Source: Deltaproteobacteria bacterium | Lineage (GTDB): Bacteria > Desulfobacterota > Desulfobacteria > Desulfobacterales > UBA11574 | NCBI GenBank assembly: GCA_019313025.1 | Contig: JAFDCA010000250.1 | Coordinates: forward strand, 1 to 16,178 | Length of the DNA: 16,178 nt | Reading direction: 5' to 3' | Shown here: piece after piece, positions 7,741 through 14,964 of the stretch | Position numbering within the stretch: position 1 is the stretch's first letter | How the letters are laid out: every line of letters starts with the position of its first letter | Notes under the pieces: model-generated | Databases searched by the model: none | What the model saw: only the letters and a program-made list of their open reading frames with translations | What the model was told of the DNA's origin: nothing | Made by a program: the position numbers and the translations under genes

Positions 7741-7787
7741 CCTCCAAATAATTTGGAGAAAAACCAAAAAAGAAAGGTCAAAAACAA

Positions 7788-8066
7788 TTGGTTGAAGACG
7801 ATGTCTTTTATACCCGGACAATGGCAAAAGTTTATGCTGATCAGGGTAATTTATTAAAAGCCGCCGAAATTTACAGACATCTTTTAAGTGATGAACCCGA
7901 GCGCCAGGACCTTGTTGAGGCACTTTCTGAAATAGAGACGAAACTCGGCAAGACATCGCCGGATGATCTTATAACGCTGTTCATCCAATGGGTTGATCTT
8001 CTGCTGACGTGTCATAACATGCAAAAACTGATGAGACTTAGAAATAATCTCAGAGACGGTAATTGA
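7788..8066 (+). CDS. Small TPR-like protein, function unknown
   Basis: A 92-residue soluble helical protein with no signal peptide or membrane segment. Residues about 8-40 (YTRTMAKVYADQGNLLKAAEIYRHLL) look like one tetratricopeptide helical pair, with the typical small and aromatic residue spacing (A13, Y16, G20, A25, Y29). The C-terminal half is helical with a hydrophobic stretch near 64-74. The start is taken as TTG 7788, with GAAAGG about 10 nt upstream; ATG 7821 would remove the first TPR helix. The stop is followed directly by the coaBC region, so the two are probably co-transcribed. I do not recognise a characterised family. A partner-binding role is only a guess from the fold. Confidence 0.6.
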   Translation: MVEDDVFYTRTMAKVYADQGNLLKAAEIYRHLLSDEPERQDLVEALSEIETKLGKTSPDDLITLFIQWVDLLLTCHNMQKLMRLRNNLRDGN

Positions 8067-8135
8067 ATGGCGATGAACCACCGTGATAGGAATGTATGCC
8101 AAATTCAACTCAATGATTGGAGTAATGAAAAGCGA

Positions 8136-9332
8136 ATGAAACATATTATCGACAAAAAAAATATTGTTCTGGGAGTCTCCGGAGGCATCGCAGCCTATAA
8201 AAGCGTTGAGCTTTTGAGACTTTTTGTAAAAGAAGGTGCCAATGTCAGGGTCATTATGACAAAATACGCCCAAGCGTTTGTGGGTGCATTGACCTTCAAA
8301 GCGTTATCCCGTCAAGCGGTGTGCACGGATCTTTTCGAGGAAAGTGATGATGCATCCATCAGGCACATTGACTGGGCCGAACAAGCAGATGTCGTCGTAA
8401 TCGCACCGGCAACCGCCAACATTATCGGAAAGCTGGCAAACGGAATTGCCGATGATGCCTTAAGTACCTTCATGATGGCTGTAACGTGTCCTGTGGTGAT
8501 ATGCCCTTCAATGAACACGCAGATGTTTAAAAGCCATGCCGTACAGAGAAATCTTGAAACGCTTCGGTCTGAAGGGTATCTTGTTATAGATCCGGAGTCC
8601 GGGAGCCTGGCATGCGGAACGACAGGGCCCGGTCGTCTTCCCGAACCTCATGACATATTGGACAGAACCGTTTGCTACCTGACACCCAAAGATCTGAAAG
8701 ATAAAAAAATACTGGTTACCGCCGGTCCCACCCGAGAACCTATTGATCCAGTGAGATTTGTCAGCAACCCTTCTTCCGGCAAAATGGGCTTTGCAGTTGC
8801 AAAGGCTGCCGAGTACAGAGGCGGTCAGGTTACTTTGATTACCGGCCCGACACACCTATCGGATCCTAACAATGTTGCCGTGATCAGGGTGAACACCGCC
8901 AAAGAGATGGCGCTTAATGTGTTTGAGAATATGGCGGATTTTGATATCATTGTCAAAACAGCTGCGGTTTCCGATTACCGGCCTAAGGACACTGCAAAAC
9001 AAAAAATCAAAAAGGACACGGATGAACTGGTTTTGTCTCTGGAAAGAACCCAGGATATTTTAAAAGAAATCGGCAGGAACAAAAAAGAACAGATTCTCGT
9101 AGGATTTGCTGCGGAAACAGAGCATCTTGAAAAAAACGCAGGACAAAAAATGGCTGAAAAAAATCTCGACATCATTGTCGGGAATATCGTGGGCCGTCCA
9201 GATTCCGGTTTCGGCGCCGACACAAATACGGTCACGTTGTTTCATAAAAACGGCACAAAAGAGAATTTGCCCAAAATGTCCAAAGATGATGTTGCAAATC
9301 TATTGCTGGATCGGATATTAAAAATTGTATGA
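8136..9332 (+). CDS. coaBC: Bifunctional phosphopantothenoylcysteine decarboxylase / phosphopantothenate--cysteine ligase
   Basis: Carries out two consecutive steps of coenzyme A synthesis: CoaB joins 4'-phosphopantothenate to cysteine using CTP, and CoaC decarboxylates the product with FMN. The N-terminal flavoprotein half (about 1-185) has the [10 protein letters not shown] opening, catalytic H77 (RHIDWA), the PATAN block, the PSMN motif at 124-127 and the reactive C160 (ACGTTGPGR). The C-terminal ligase half (about 190-398) has [22 protein letters not shown] and AAVSDYRP at 276-283, followed by a lysine-rich stretch. From ATG 8136 the length is 398, close to E. coli CoaBC. The frame is open back to an ATG at 8067, but those 23 extra residues are polar and unlike the family, and GGAGT lies about 12 nt before 8136. 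The stop overlaps the next gene (ATGA). Confidence 0.93.
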   Translation: MKHIIDKKNIVLGVSGGIAAYKSVELLRLFVKEGANVRVIMTKYAQAFVGALTFKALSRQAVCTDLFEESDDASIRHIDWAEQADVVVIAPATANIIGKLANGIADDALSTFMMAVTCPVVICPSMNTQMFKSHAVQRNLETLRSEGYLVIDPESGSLACGTTGPGRLPEPHDILDRTVCYLTPKDLKDKKILVTAGPTREPIDPVRFVSNPSSGKMGFAVAKAAEYRGGQVTLITGPTHLSDPNNVAVIRVNTAKEMALNVFENMADFDIIVKTAAVSDYRPKDTAKQKIKKDTDELVLSLERTQDILKEIGRNKKEQILVGFAAETEHLEKNAGQKMAEKNLDIIVGNIVGRPDSGFGADTNTVTLFHKNGTKENLPKMSKDDVANLLLDRILKIV

Positions 9333-10054
9333 CACGTTACGAGTCCAATCCCGATTTATTAAAATCAGGGATTATCAATACACTTGAAGATATAAAGACT
9401 TTTTTCAGATTTTTGGCTGAAAACGGATGTCAGGGGTTTGAATGTTCAAAGGAAAGCCTCAACAAAATTAATCGCTGGGGACGAAAAAAGGGCTTTTCGT
9501 CAGAAACCCTTGAGACAATTCGAAAGGATTTGGGAGATTGCAGACGCTGTAGGCTTTCCAATAAACGGACAAACATTGTATTCGGCGCCGGCGATCCTCA
9601 TGCGAAGCTCATGTTTGTAGGTGAAGGTCCGGGATATGATGAGGATCAAATGGGCGAGCCTTTTGTCGGTGCTGCCGGAAGGCTTCTTACCAAAATCATC
9701 GAAGCGATCCATCATACGAGAGAACAGGTGTATATTTGTAATATCATCAAATGTCGTCCCCCCGGAAACCGGAATCCAATGGCAGATGAGATCGAAATAT
9801 GCGTTCCTTTTTTAAAACGACAGATTGCATCCGTAAAACCGGATATTATTTGTGCACTGGGGACTTTTGCCGCTCAGACACTTCTTGAAACCAAATCACC
9901 GATTTCAAAACTCAGAGGATGTTTTTACGATTATATGGGGACAAAGATCTTACCGACATATCATCCTGCATATTTACTTCGTAATCCGGATAAAAAGCGG
10001 GATGTTTGGGAAGATATGAAGAAATTGATGAAAGCCATGGATCCTAATCATTAA
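9329..10054 (+). CDS. Family 4 (Fe-S) uracil-DNA glycosylase
   Basis: DNA repair enzyme that cuts uracil from DNA after cytosine deamination, starting base excision repair. The four cysteines that hold the family's [4Fe-4S] cluster are visible as C71-x2-C74, C142 and C158. Motif 1 is GEGPGYDEDQMGEPFVGAAGRLL at 98-120 (E99, G100, G102) and the substrate motif is H212-PAYLLRNP. The protein has 241 residues. About 70 residues precede the first cluster cysteine, a helical N-terminal extension compared with the short Thermus-type enzymes. ATG 9329 overlaps the coaBC stop by 4 nt, so translation is coupled. Maturation depends on Fe-S assembly, such as the NifUS pair in this window. After the stop, 96 bp separate it from the NfeD gene. 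Confidence 0.92.
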   Translation: MTRYESNPDLLKSGIINTLEDIKTFFRFLAENGCQGFECSKESLNKINRWGRKKGFSSETLETIRKDLGDCRRCRLSNKRTNIVFGAGDPHAKLMFVGEGPGYDEDQMGEPFVGAAGRLLTKIIEAIHHTREQVYICNIIKCRPPGNRNPMADEIEICVPFLKRQIASVKPDIICALGTFAAQTLLETKSPISKLRGCFYDYMGTKILPTYHPAYLLRNPDKKRDVWEDMKKLMKAMDPNH

Positions 10055-10150
10055 ATTAAATAACCGACATGATATTTTTTACATCTTTAGTCACTATAGG
10101 AACGACTGTGAAAGATTTTCCAGCAATATTATTTATGGCCAACAATTTAT

Positions 10151-11455
10151 ATGCCTAATCATAAGAATTTTATAATGAAAAGAATATTTTTTATTTTATC
10201 GGCTTTGTTATTATTTTTATGTTGCTTTCCCGGAAATAATTTTTCGGCTGAAAATGAAGTCTATATCATTCAGGTATCGGGCTCCATCAATCCCGCCGTG
10301 GCTGGTTTTATAGAAAAGGGTATTGAGAAAGCATCTGCTGACGGTGTTTCGTGTGTCGTCATCGAAATCGATACACCCGGTGGTCTTGCTGAATCCATGC
10401 GCAAAATTGTGATGGCCATCTTTGCAAGTAAAGTTCCGGTTGTGTCCTATGTTGCCCCAAGTGGTGCAAGAGCCGCTTCAGCAGGCGTCATGATTACCAT
10501 CGCTGCAGACATTGCCGCCATGGCGCCGGGAACCAATATCGGCGCCGCCCATCCGGTCAGCGCCGGAGGAAAGGATATCAGCGGGAAGATGTCTGAGAAA
10601 GTCATCAATGATATGGTTGCCCAGGTAAAAAGTATCGCCCAGAAAAGGGGTAGAAACGCGGAATGGGCTGAGAAAGCGGTTCGAAAAAGTGTTTCCGTGA
10701 CGGAGACCGAAGCGCTCAAGGCAAATGTTATTGATGTTGTGGCAAAAGACTTAGACGATTTGATTCGGCAGATAAACGGTCGCAAGATTGAAAACAAGGG
10801 AGTTTTGAAACTCGATAATCCGAAAAAAACGTTACTTGAGGAAGACTTGAGGACCAAAATTTTGAAGACCATCAGTGATCCGAATATTGCATATATCCTT
10901 ATGATGATCGGACTTGCGGGTCTGTATTTTGAACTGTCACATCCTGGTGCCGTGCTACCGGGAGTGGTGGGGGGGATTTCGATAATCCTGGCATTTTTTG
11001 CATTTCAAACCATACCGGTCAACTATGCCGGATTTCTGCTGATTATTCTTGCGCTTGTTTTTTTTATTATGGAGATGAAAATCACCAGTTACGGTCTTTT
11101 AAGTGTCGCAGGCATTACATCTATTTTACTGGGCTCTCTGATGTTATTTGAAAGCAACGGCACCGATATGGGGCTTTCGTGGAAGGTGCTTGTACCCACA
11201 CTGGTGATGGTTTCCGGTTTTTTTGTTGTTATTTCGGGGCTGGTTTTTAGATCTCACCTCTCGAAGCCCCGAACAGGTGCAAGTGGCATTGTGGGAGAAA
11301 TCGGTGTGGTTAAAGAATCTATTATAACGGAAGGCAAGGTATTTGTTCATGGCGAGCTGTGGAAAGCGATTTCCAAAGATCCCATCGAAACAGGGACCAA
11401 AATCAGGGTTGTAAGGGTGATCAACCTTGTTTTGGAAGTGGAACCTATAGAATAG
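10151..11455 (+). CDS. NfeD family membrane serine protease (ClpP-class, long form)
   Basis: Membrane-bound serine protease whose archaeal homologue (PH1510) cleaves the C-terminus of its partner stomatin-like protein. The 434 residues show an N-terminal signal or anchor (about 11-28), a ClpP/SppA-like domain (about 35-205), four to five membrane helices (about 247-368) and a C-terminal OB-fold (about 376-434). The nucleophile is S110 in GARAASAGVMI, preceded by DTPGG at 74-78; the general-base lysine should be near K150 by spacing to PH1510 (Ser97/Lys138). ATG 10151 or ATG 10175 could start it; neither has a good ribosome site, and 10175 gives the more conventional signal peptide (MKRIFFILSALLLFL). 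The slipin gene follows after 15 bp, the classical pairing of this family, which supports the function. Confidence 0.9.
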   Translation: MPNHKNFIMKRIFFILSALLLFLCCFPGNNFSAENEVYIIQVSGSINPAVAGFIEKGIEKASADGVSCVVIEIDTPGGLAESMRKIVMAIFASKVPVVSYVAPSGARAASAGVMITIAADIAAMAPGTNIGAAHPVSAGGKDISGKMSEKVINDMVAQVKSIAQKRGRNAEWAEKAVRKSVSVTETEALKANVIDVVAKDLDDLIRQINGRKIENKGVLKLDNPKKTLLEEDLRTKILKTISDPNIAYILMMIGLAGLYFELSHPGAVLPGVVGGISIILAFFAFQTIPVNYAGFLLIILALVFFIMEMKITSYGLLSVAGITSILLGSLMLFESNGTDMGLSWKVLVPTLVMVSGFFVVISGLVFRSHLSKPRTGASGIVGEIGVVKESIITEGKVFVHGELWKAISKDPIETGTKIRVVRVINLVLEVEPIE

Positions 11456-11470
11456 ATACAGGAGAACACC

Positions 11471-12238
11471 ATGTTTACGACAATCGCAATCGTTGTCTTG
11501 ACAATCTTTTTTCTTTCTGCGGCCATCCGCGTTTTAAACGAATATGAACGAGGTGTTATATTTCGGCTCGGCAGGGTGATAAAAGCAAAAGGGCCTGGGT
11601 TGATCATACTGATTCCGGTCATAGACAAAATGGTAAAAGTCAGCATGCGACTGGTTGCAATGGATGTGGACCCGCAAGATGTTATTAGCCGGGACAATGT
11701 TTCAGTAAAGGTGAATGCGGTTATTTATTTTAGAGTCATCGATCCCATAAAGGCAGTGGTTGAAGTTGAAGATTACACCTATGCCATGGCCCAGCTGGCC
11801 CAGACGACCTTAAGGAGTGTCTGCGGACAGGCGGAGCTCGACGACCTGTTGTCCGAAAGGGAAAAAATCAATACCCAACTCCAAGAGATTCTCGATACCC
11901 ATACAGATCCGTGGGGGATAAAGGTTGCAACCGTGGAACTCAAACATATTGATTTGCCCCAGGAAATGCAGCGATCTATGGCCAAGCAAGCTGAGGCGGA
12001 ACGGGAGCGGCGTGCCAAGATAATAAATGCTGACGGTGAGTTCCAGGCCGCAACCAAGCTGGCAGAGGCGTCGGAGATTATTCGTGAACACCCCATGGCC
12101 TTGCAGCTGAGATATCTTCAGACCATGCGTGAGATAGCAGCCGAACAAAATACAACGACCATTCTTCCTTTTCCCATGGATCTTGTCAGCCCATTCCTCG
12201 AAAGGTCTCGTCCAAACAAACCGGACAAAGATGAATAA
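11471..12238 (+). CDS. Slipin / stomatin-like SPFH (band 7) membrane protein
   Basis: Membrane-anchored scaffold protein of the prohibitin/stomatin class, thought to form oligomers that organise membrane domains and to be the substrate or partner of NfeD. The 255 residues contain one N-terminal membrane helix (about 3-20), the SPFH domain (about 22-190, with [13 protein letters not shown] and [14 protein letters not shown]), an alanine- and glutamate-rich coiled coil (about 172-225, [21 protein letters not shown]) and a hydrophobic, proline-containing C-terminal segment ([16 protein letters not shown]), the kind of site NfeD proteases cut. AGGAGA at 11460-11465 supports ATG 11471. It ends the NfeD-slipin operon; no terminator directly follows the stop. 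Confidence 0.93.
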   Translation: MFTTIAIVVLTIFFLSAAIRVLNEYERGVIFRLGRVIKAKGPGLIILIPVIDKMVKVSMRLVAMDVDPQDVISRDNVSVKVNAVIYFRVIDPIKAVVEVEDYTYAMAQLAQTTLRSVCGQAELDDLLSEREKINTQLQEILDTHTDPWGIKVATVELKHIDLPQEMQRSMAKQAEAERERRAKIINADGEFQAATKLAEASEIIREHPMALQLRYLQTMREIAAEQNTTTILPFPMDLVSPFLERSRPNKPDKDE

Positions 12239-12252
12239 TGATCATCTATTTA

Positions 12253-12280
12253 TTGACATCATTCAAAAAAATGGTTTAAT
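12253..12280 (+). promoter_or_regulatory. Sigma-70 type promoter
   Basis: A perfect -35 TTGACA at 12253-12258 is separated by 16 nt from a 5-of-6 -10 box TTTAAT at 12275-12280, just 14 bp after the slipin stop. Transcription would begin near 12287. It is the best-matching full promoter I found in the window. Confidence 0.55.
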
Positions 12281-12286
12281 AAAGAT

Positions 12287-12408
12287 TTTTTAATGATTGT
12301 AATAAAATAATGGACTGATTTCGAATTTTTAAATGGTCGGTTAAGCGGATTCGAAACACTTAAAATTTAATGCACAGCGGGGGTAGGACACCTCCGCTTG
12401 TTCTTTTT
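12287..12408 (+). ncRNA. Candidate small RNA or attenuating leader
   Basis: Between the promoter at 12253-12280 and the terminator ending at 12408 lies a transcript of about 120 nt with no coding frame of note. It contains a perfect 8-bp inverted repeat, TTTCGAAT at 12319-12326 with ATTCGAAA at 12349-12356, around a 22-nt loop, and then the terminator hairpin. It may be a free-standing small RNA or a leader controlling the Rho-N-domain gene that starts at 12440. No known RNA family is recognised. Confidence 0.35.
12376..12408 (+). terminator. Rho-independent terminator
   Basis: An 8-bp stem, AGCGGGGG at 12376-12383 with CCTCCGCT at 12391-12398 (one G:U pair), closes a 7-nt loop and is followed by TGTTCTTTTT. 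This is a textbook intrinsic terminator. It lies only 31 nt before the ATG at 12440, so it either ends a transcript from the upstream operon or small RNA, or acts as an attenuator for the next gene. Confidence 0.75.
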
Positions 12409-12439
12409 AACCTTTGTTCAGAAAAGGAGACGTTGAAGT

Positions 12440-12766
12440 ATGGGTGGTAAGAAAAAGGAAGCCAAAGAAAAACCCTTGGAAAAAATGACGGCCAAAGAAT
12501 TGAGAGAGCTTGGAAAACAAATACCAGAAATAACAGGTGTTTATGGTATGAATAAAGCAGAGCTCATCAGCGCTATTAAAAAAGCAAGAGGAATCATAGA
12601 AGAGACCACGGCAAAACCTGATGCCTCAGTTCGTGACATTAAGAAGAAAATTAAATCACTTAAAGCAAATCACGAAAATGCTTTGAATAACAGGGATAAA
12701 AAAATGGCGGATATTTATCGACGCCGTATCATAAAATTGAAAAAAAAGACTCGCAGAGCGGGATAG
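12440..12766 (+). CDS. Small basic protein with Rho termination factor N-terminal (SAP-like) domain
   Basis: A 108-residue, very lysine-rich cytoplasmic protein. Residues about 16-52 (MTAKELRELGKQIPEITGVYGMNKAELISAIKKA) fit the Rho_N/SAP-like helix-extended-loop-helix motif, a small nucleic-acid-binding module. The rest (about 63-108) is a basic, probably coiled-coil helix ending in KLKKKTRR. Nothing of the Rho ATPase is present, so it is not a termination factor itself; RNA or DNA binding is an inference from the domain and charge. AGGAGA at 12425-12430 sets the ATG. A strong terminator lies just upstream, suggesting separate control from the NfeD-slipin operon. A short hairpin (GCCAA/TTGGC, 12770-12785) without a T-tract follows the stop. 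Confidence 0.7.
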   Translation: MGGKKKEAKEKPLEKMTAKELRELGKQIPEITGVYGMNKAELISAIKKARGIIEETTAKPDASVRDIKKKIKSLKANHENALNNRDKKMADIYRRRIIKLKKKTRRAG

Positions 12767-12812
12767 CCGGCCAATCATCGTTGGCAGGTGATCACTGATA
12801 AATCGTAAGTTT

Positions 12813-13382
12813 ATGATCGATCCATCTTCATTGGCTTTTGATATTGACGGTGTTTTTGCAGACACCATGACATTGTTTCTCGATATTGCGCGGGAAGAAT
12901 ATAAAATTCGTGATGTCAAATACGAAGACATCACATGTTATGCGTTGGAAAAATGTGTCAATATGGACCCGGCGCTTATCAATTCTATTTTAACCCAAAT
13001 AATGGATGGAACCCATAAAGCATCTTTGAAACCCATGCCGGGCGCAAGGAATGTCTTAACTCGATTAGGCCGACTGCACAGCCCGATTTTGTTTGTGACC
13101 GCTCGACCGAATAGAGAACCCATCTATGAATGGATACAAAGCATATTGTCTTTTGATTCCGATTCCATAGACGTGGTTGCAACAGGTTCATTTGACGCCA
13201 AGGTCGATGTGCTTTCAACCAGAGGTATTTCTTATTTTGTGGAGGACAGGCTTGAAACCTGCTATCCACTTTCCGAAGCAGGCGTTACACCTATTATTTT
13301 CAAGCAACCATGGAACAGAGAACGTCATCCTTTCGTTGAAGTCGGCACCTGGAAAGAACTGGAGTCTTTGATTCAATTTTAA
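12813..13382 (+). CDS. HAD-superfamily hydrolase, 5'(3')-deoxyribonucleotidase-like
   Basis: Predicted cytoplasmic phosphatase. All four HAD motifs are present in 189 residues: motif I D10-I-D12-G (FDIDGVFADT), motif II T96 (FVTARP), motif III K130 (SFDAKVDVL) and motif IV E144-D145 (FVEDRLETCYPL). The small helical cap after motif I (about 20-75) and the overall size resemble the NT5C-type deoxyribonucleotidase group, so a nucleotide substrate is plausible but not shown. The start ATG 12813 has only a weak ribosome site, and no better in-frame codon lies upstream. The stop TAA shares its last base with the xerC ATG (TAATG), so the two genes are co-translated. Confidence 0.8.
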   Translation: MIDPSSLAFDIDGVFADTMTLFLDIAREEYKIRDVKYEDITCYALEKCVNMDPALINSILTQIMDGTHKASLKPMPGARNVLTRLGRLHSPILFVTARPNREPIYEWIQSILSFDSDSIDVVATGSFDAKVDVLSTRGISYFVEDRLETCYPLSEAGVTPIIFKQPWNRERHPFVEVGTWKELESLIQF

Positions 13383-14314
13383 TGATGTCACAATCTTTGA
13401 AGAATCAGATCAGATCCTTTATCGATTCCCTTCACTCTGAAAAGGGATACGCTGGAAACACGTGCCGCGCATATTCGCACAATCTTAGGGAGTTTGTTTC
13501 ATTTGTCAGTGAAAATTACTTTTCAAATGAAAATCAAACAGATACTGATCTATTAGAGGCCGATCAGATCGACAGCCTGATGATAAGAGGTTATCTGGGG
13601 TTTTTACACAAGAAGAATAAAAAAGTTACCATAGCGAGAAAACTTTCGGCGGTTCGTTCTTTTTTCAGATATCTTGTCAAGCATGGTGTTATACTGGAGA
13701 ACCCTCTGGATTTGGTTTTAACGCCGAAACAGAGAAAAGCAATTCCAGTATATCTTCCCGTCGATGATGTTTTTAGGCTGCTCGATTCGATAAAGACCGA
13801 CACATTGGCCGGTATCAGGAACCTTGCTATTTTTGAAACACTTTACTCGAGCGGTATCCGTGTTTCGGAACTTGAAAACCTGAATGTCTTTGATGTGGAT
13901 TTTAAACAATGTTTGATTCGTGTCGTTGGAAAAGGTAACAAAGAAAGGATTGTTCCCATCGGCAAAAAGGCCATTGTTGCGATTAAAGAGTATAGAAAAA
14001 GATTGTTTGAAGAAGGGGGTGTCGGACAGGATCACAACACGCCGCTATTCTTAAATAAGGACCATGGCCGGCTGACGAGCCGCTCCATAGCGCGAATTCT
14101 TGAAAAAACGGCAAGGGAATGTGGTCTCTTGATACCTGTTTCACCCCATGCCTTGCGTCATACCTTTGCAACGCATATGTTAGATGCCGGGGCCGATTTG
14201 AGAGTGGTTCAGGAACTTTTGGGACATAAAAGTCTGTCAACGACCCAGAAGTATACACACGTGAGCATTGATAGGTTGATGGAAATCTATGACAAGGCGC
14301 ACCCGAGACGATAA
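13382..14314 (+). CDS. xerC: Tyrosine recombinase XerC/CodV
   Basis: Site-specific recombinase that, with a XerD partner, resolves chromosome dimers at dif near the end of replication. The 310 residues comprise an N-terminal SAM-like DNA-binding domain (about 1-105) and a C-terminal catalytic domain. The active site is complete: R160 (SSGIRVSEL), K184 (VGKGNKERIVP), H256-x2-R259 (HALRHTFATHML), H282 (LLGHKS) and the nucleophile Y291 (QKYTHVS). XerC rather than XerD is chosen because hslV and hslU follow, the codV-clpQ-clpY order; sequence alone does not decide it. A second ATG at 13385 is an equally possible start. No dif-like site was sought successfully nearby, and the gene shows no sign of being part of a mobile element. 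Confidence 0.88.
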   Translation: MMSQSLKNQIRSFIDSLHSEKGYAGNTCRAYSHNLREFVSFVSENYFSNENQTDTDLLEADQIDSLMIRGYLGFLHKKNKKVTIARKLSAVRSFFRYLVKHGVILENPLDLVLTPKQRKAIPVYLPVDDVFRLLDSIKTDTLAGIRNLAIFETLYSSGIRVSELENLNVFDVDFKQCLIRVVGKGNKERIVPIGKKAIVAIKEYRKRLFEEGGVGQDHNTPLFLNKDHGRLTSRSIARILEKTARECGLLIPVSPHALRHTFATHMLDAGADLRVVQELLGHKSLSTTQKYTHVSIDRLMEIYDKAHPRR

Positions 14315-14403
14315 AGATGACCCATGAATTCTAACTGCTGACATCGGGTAAAAACTCTAACTTAAAAATGTGGGCTGTAACCCAAGGAAACAAAATTAAA
14401 ACG

Positions 14404-14934
14404 ATGAAATTACATGGTACGACAATTTTAGCTCTCAGGCATAAGGGAAAAGTTGCCGTTGCCGGGGACGGCCAGGTGACATTGAACAATGTCGTTATCA
14501 AACATAAAGCTAAAAAGGTTCGCAGGATTTACAACGACAAAATAATTGTAGGATTTGCCGGGGCTACAGCTGACGCTTTGAACCTTTCAGAACGTTTGGA
14601 GAAAAAGCTTGAGCGTTACAATGGGAACCTGGTGCGTAGTGCCGTAGAATTGGCCCGGGATTGGCGAACCGATAAATACTTAAGACGTCTTGAAGCAATT
14701 ATGATAGCCGTAGATGAAAAAAACATGTTTGTTATTTCAGGAAATGGCGATGTGATAGAACCGGATGAGGGTGTCATGGGAATCGGATCAGGCGGCCCCG
14801 GAGCACAGGCGGCGGCAACTGCTCTGATGAGACATACAGATATGGATGCTGTTGACATCGTAACGGAGGCCATGAAAATAACAGGTTCCATATGTGTCTT
14901 TACCAATGATGCCGTCACGGTTGAAGAATTATGA
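14404..14934 (+). CDS. hslV: ATP-dependent protease peptidase subunit HslV
   Basis: Proteasome-like threonine peptidase that forms stacked hexamer rings and degrades proteins unfolded by HslU. From ATG 14404 the length is 176 residues, the same as E. coli HslV. The mature N-terminal nucleophile is T6, after a five-residue MKLHG leader that must be removed; counting from that threonine, D17 (AGDGQ) and K33 (KKVRR) match the family's active site. GSGGPGAQAAATAL later in the protein is also characteristic. The frame opens further upstream at ATG 14368, but this would add a 12-residue leader with no ribosome site, while AAGGAA lies 14 nt before 14404. hslU follows after 30 bp. Confidence 0.93.
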   Translation: MKLHGTTILALRHKGKVAVAGDGQVTLNNVVIKHKAKKVRRIYNDKIIVGFAGATADALNLSERLEKKLERYNGNLVRSAVELARDWRTDKYLRRLEAIMIAVDEKNMFVISGNGDVIEPDEGVMGIGSGGPGAQAAATALMRHTDMDAVDIVTEAMKITGSICVFTNDAVTVEEL

Positions 14935-14964
14935 TATTTAAACCAATATTGAAGAACTGATAAA

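Noticed and set aside
13382..14314. Reading the tyrosine recombinase as an integron or phage integrase with cargo
   Set aside because: It has the length and motifs of XerC/D, sits in a housekeeping operon with hslVU, and no attachment repeats or cassette genes are present.
14368..14403. Longer hslV start at ATG 14368
   Set aside because: It lacks a ribosome site and adds residues absent from the family; ATG 14404 gives the standard 176-residue protein with the nucleophilic threonine near the start.
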